Source: an uncultured bacterium (lineage in GTDB: Bacteria; Actinomycetota; Coriobacteriia; Coriobacteriales; Coriobacteriaceae). Taken from it: a DNA stretch of 14,261 nucleotides. The number at the start of each line of letters is the position of its first letter. Position 1 is the first letter of the stretch. The stretch covers positions 1-14,261 of the forward strand of contig CAJMRP010000049.1 in the NCBI GenBank assembly GCA_905215765.1, in the 5' to 3' direction. Below, piece by piece: positions 13,899 to 14,261 of this stretch. A model generated the notes under the pieces. That model made no database searches. It was not told the DNA's origin and saw only the letters and a list, made by a program, of their open reading frames with translations. The translations under genes were made by a program, and so were the position numbers.

Positions 13899-13922
13899 GC
13901 ACCGCGCTTCCCGACGCGGTGC
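13899..13922 (-). promoter_or_regulatory. Hairpin in the leader of the lipoprotein mRNA
   Basis: A perfect 8-bp GC-rich stem (GCACCGCG, 13899-13906, with 13915-13922) and an 8-base loop, ending 10 to 15 bases before the ribosome binding site. No T-run follows, so it is not an attenuator of the usual kind. It may stabilise the mRNA or be a protein site. Confidence 0.5.
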
Positions 13923-13941
13923 ACGTCGTAACAATAAGGCC

Positions 13942-13971
13942 ATACTAGCCGCTAACGAACACCCCCGGCAA
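13942..13971 (-). promoter_or_regulatory. Candidate promoter of the lipoprotein gene
   Basis: On the minus strand TTGCCG (13966-13971) and TAGTAT (13942-13947) are 18 bases apart. A transcript would start near 13935 and carry a leader of about 55 bases with the hairpin at 13899-13922. The match is moderate. The region 13972-14055 between it and the terminator shows no other clear signal. Confidence 0.4.
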
Positions 13972-14057
13972 AGCAAAGGCGCAGTCGGCTCGATTTAACG
14001 TCCGAACGGTTTACCGGTCCGCCCAACGCGCAATAAAACGTTCCGCCGCATTGTAAT

Positions 14058-14090
14058 AAAAAAGGGTGGTCGGACAATTCGACCACCCTT
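14058..14090 (-). terminator. Rho-independent terminator of the PTS EIIA-like gene
   Basis: A perfect 11-bp stem (AAGGGTGGTCG, 14062-14072, with 14080-14090) and 7-base loop, followed on the minus strand by TTTTTTATT. It lies 23 bases after the stop codon of the gene to its right. Confidence 0.88.
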
Positions 14091-14113
14091 GCACATCCTT
14101 TGGATGTCGCAGT

Positions 14114-14261
14114 TTACTTGCGAACGACCTTAACGATGGCGTCACCAGCGGCGACGGCAGACTCGGCCTCGACGGTAAGCTCGACGTCGGCGAACTCGGC
14201 GGTGTTGGACACAGCCACGACGACGCAGTCCTTGTAGCCGGCAGCGGCGATCTTGGCGCGG
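14114..14261 (-). CDS. PTS EIIA component, glucose family (C-terminal 48 residues only)
   Basis: The frame is open from the right window edge to a TAA at 14114-14116. The visible end contains AAGYKDCVVVAVSNTAEF and then an acidic, Val/Ala-rich segment with SAVAAGDAIVKVV before the final lysine. This matches the C-terminal strands of glucose-type EIIA domains (the TPVVVxN region and the closing V-x-AGD-x-I-x-V strand). Such a domain takes phosphate from HPr on a His not in the window and passes it to EIIB. Whether this is a free-standing EIIA or the end of a fused EIIABC permease cannot be seen. A terminator follows directly. Other beta-sandwich, biotin-carrier-like ends are less likely. Confidence 0.68.
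   Translation of the reverse strand, partial: RAKIAAAGYKDCVVVAVSNTAEFADVELTVEAESAVAAGDAIVKVVRK

Overview
The window looks like a chromosomal segment of a Coriobacteriia member, most likely Collinsella. This rests on the moderately high G+C, strong AGGAGG-type ribosome binding sites, the alaS-ruvX-mltG order, a SigB/SigF-type stress sigma operon, and protein sequences that read like gut actinobacterial housekeeping genes. The genus is an inference from pattern recognition, not from a search. Every supported gene lies on the minus strand, so transcription runs from the right end towards position 1. No phage, insertion sequence, CRISPR array, rRNA or tRNA was seen.

From right to left in transcription order: (1) The 3' end of a PTS EIIA-like gene ends at 14114, followed by a clear terminator. 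(2) A small lipoprotein gene (13321-13878) has its own probable promoter and a 5'-leader hairpin. (3) A gene-free stretch (12944-13320) is full of inverted repeats. It holds a large nested stem-loop element with competing helices and a two-hairpin tail that probably terminates the lipoprotein transcript. (4) lspA and rluD overlap by one base. (5) A processive GT2 glycosyltransferase ends in a 17-bp terminator hairpin. (6) An orphan prepilin-peptidase-like gene, a dGTPase-like gene (dgt) and rarA follow; a perfect LexA-type box lies just before rarA. (7) A stress operon has DUF948 membrane protein, RsbW-like anti-sigma factor, SigB-type sigma factor and AI-2E-family permease, tightly spaced or overlapping, ending in a terminator at 3424-3453. 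(8) alaS, ruvX and the 5' end of an mltG-like gene form the last unit and run off the left edge.

The genes serve translation (alaS, rluD), DNA maintenance (ruvX, dgt, rarA), envelope biogenesis (lspA, mltG, GT2, lipoprotein), stress control (rsbW, sigB, DUF948) and sugar uptake (PTS EIIA). The observations most worth a second look are the LexA box at rarA, the structured intergenic element at 13164-13276, and the RsbW-like protein that lacks the usual ATP-binding residues next to an intact sigma factor.
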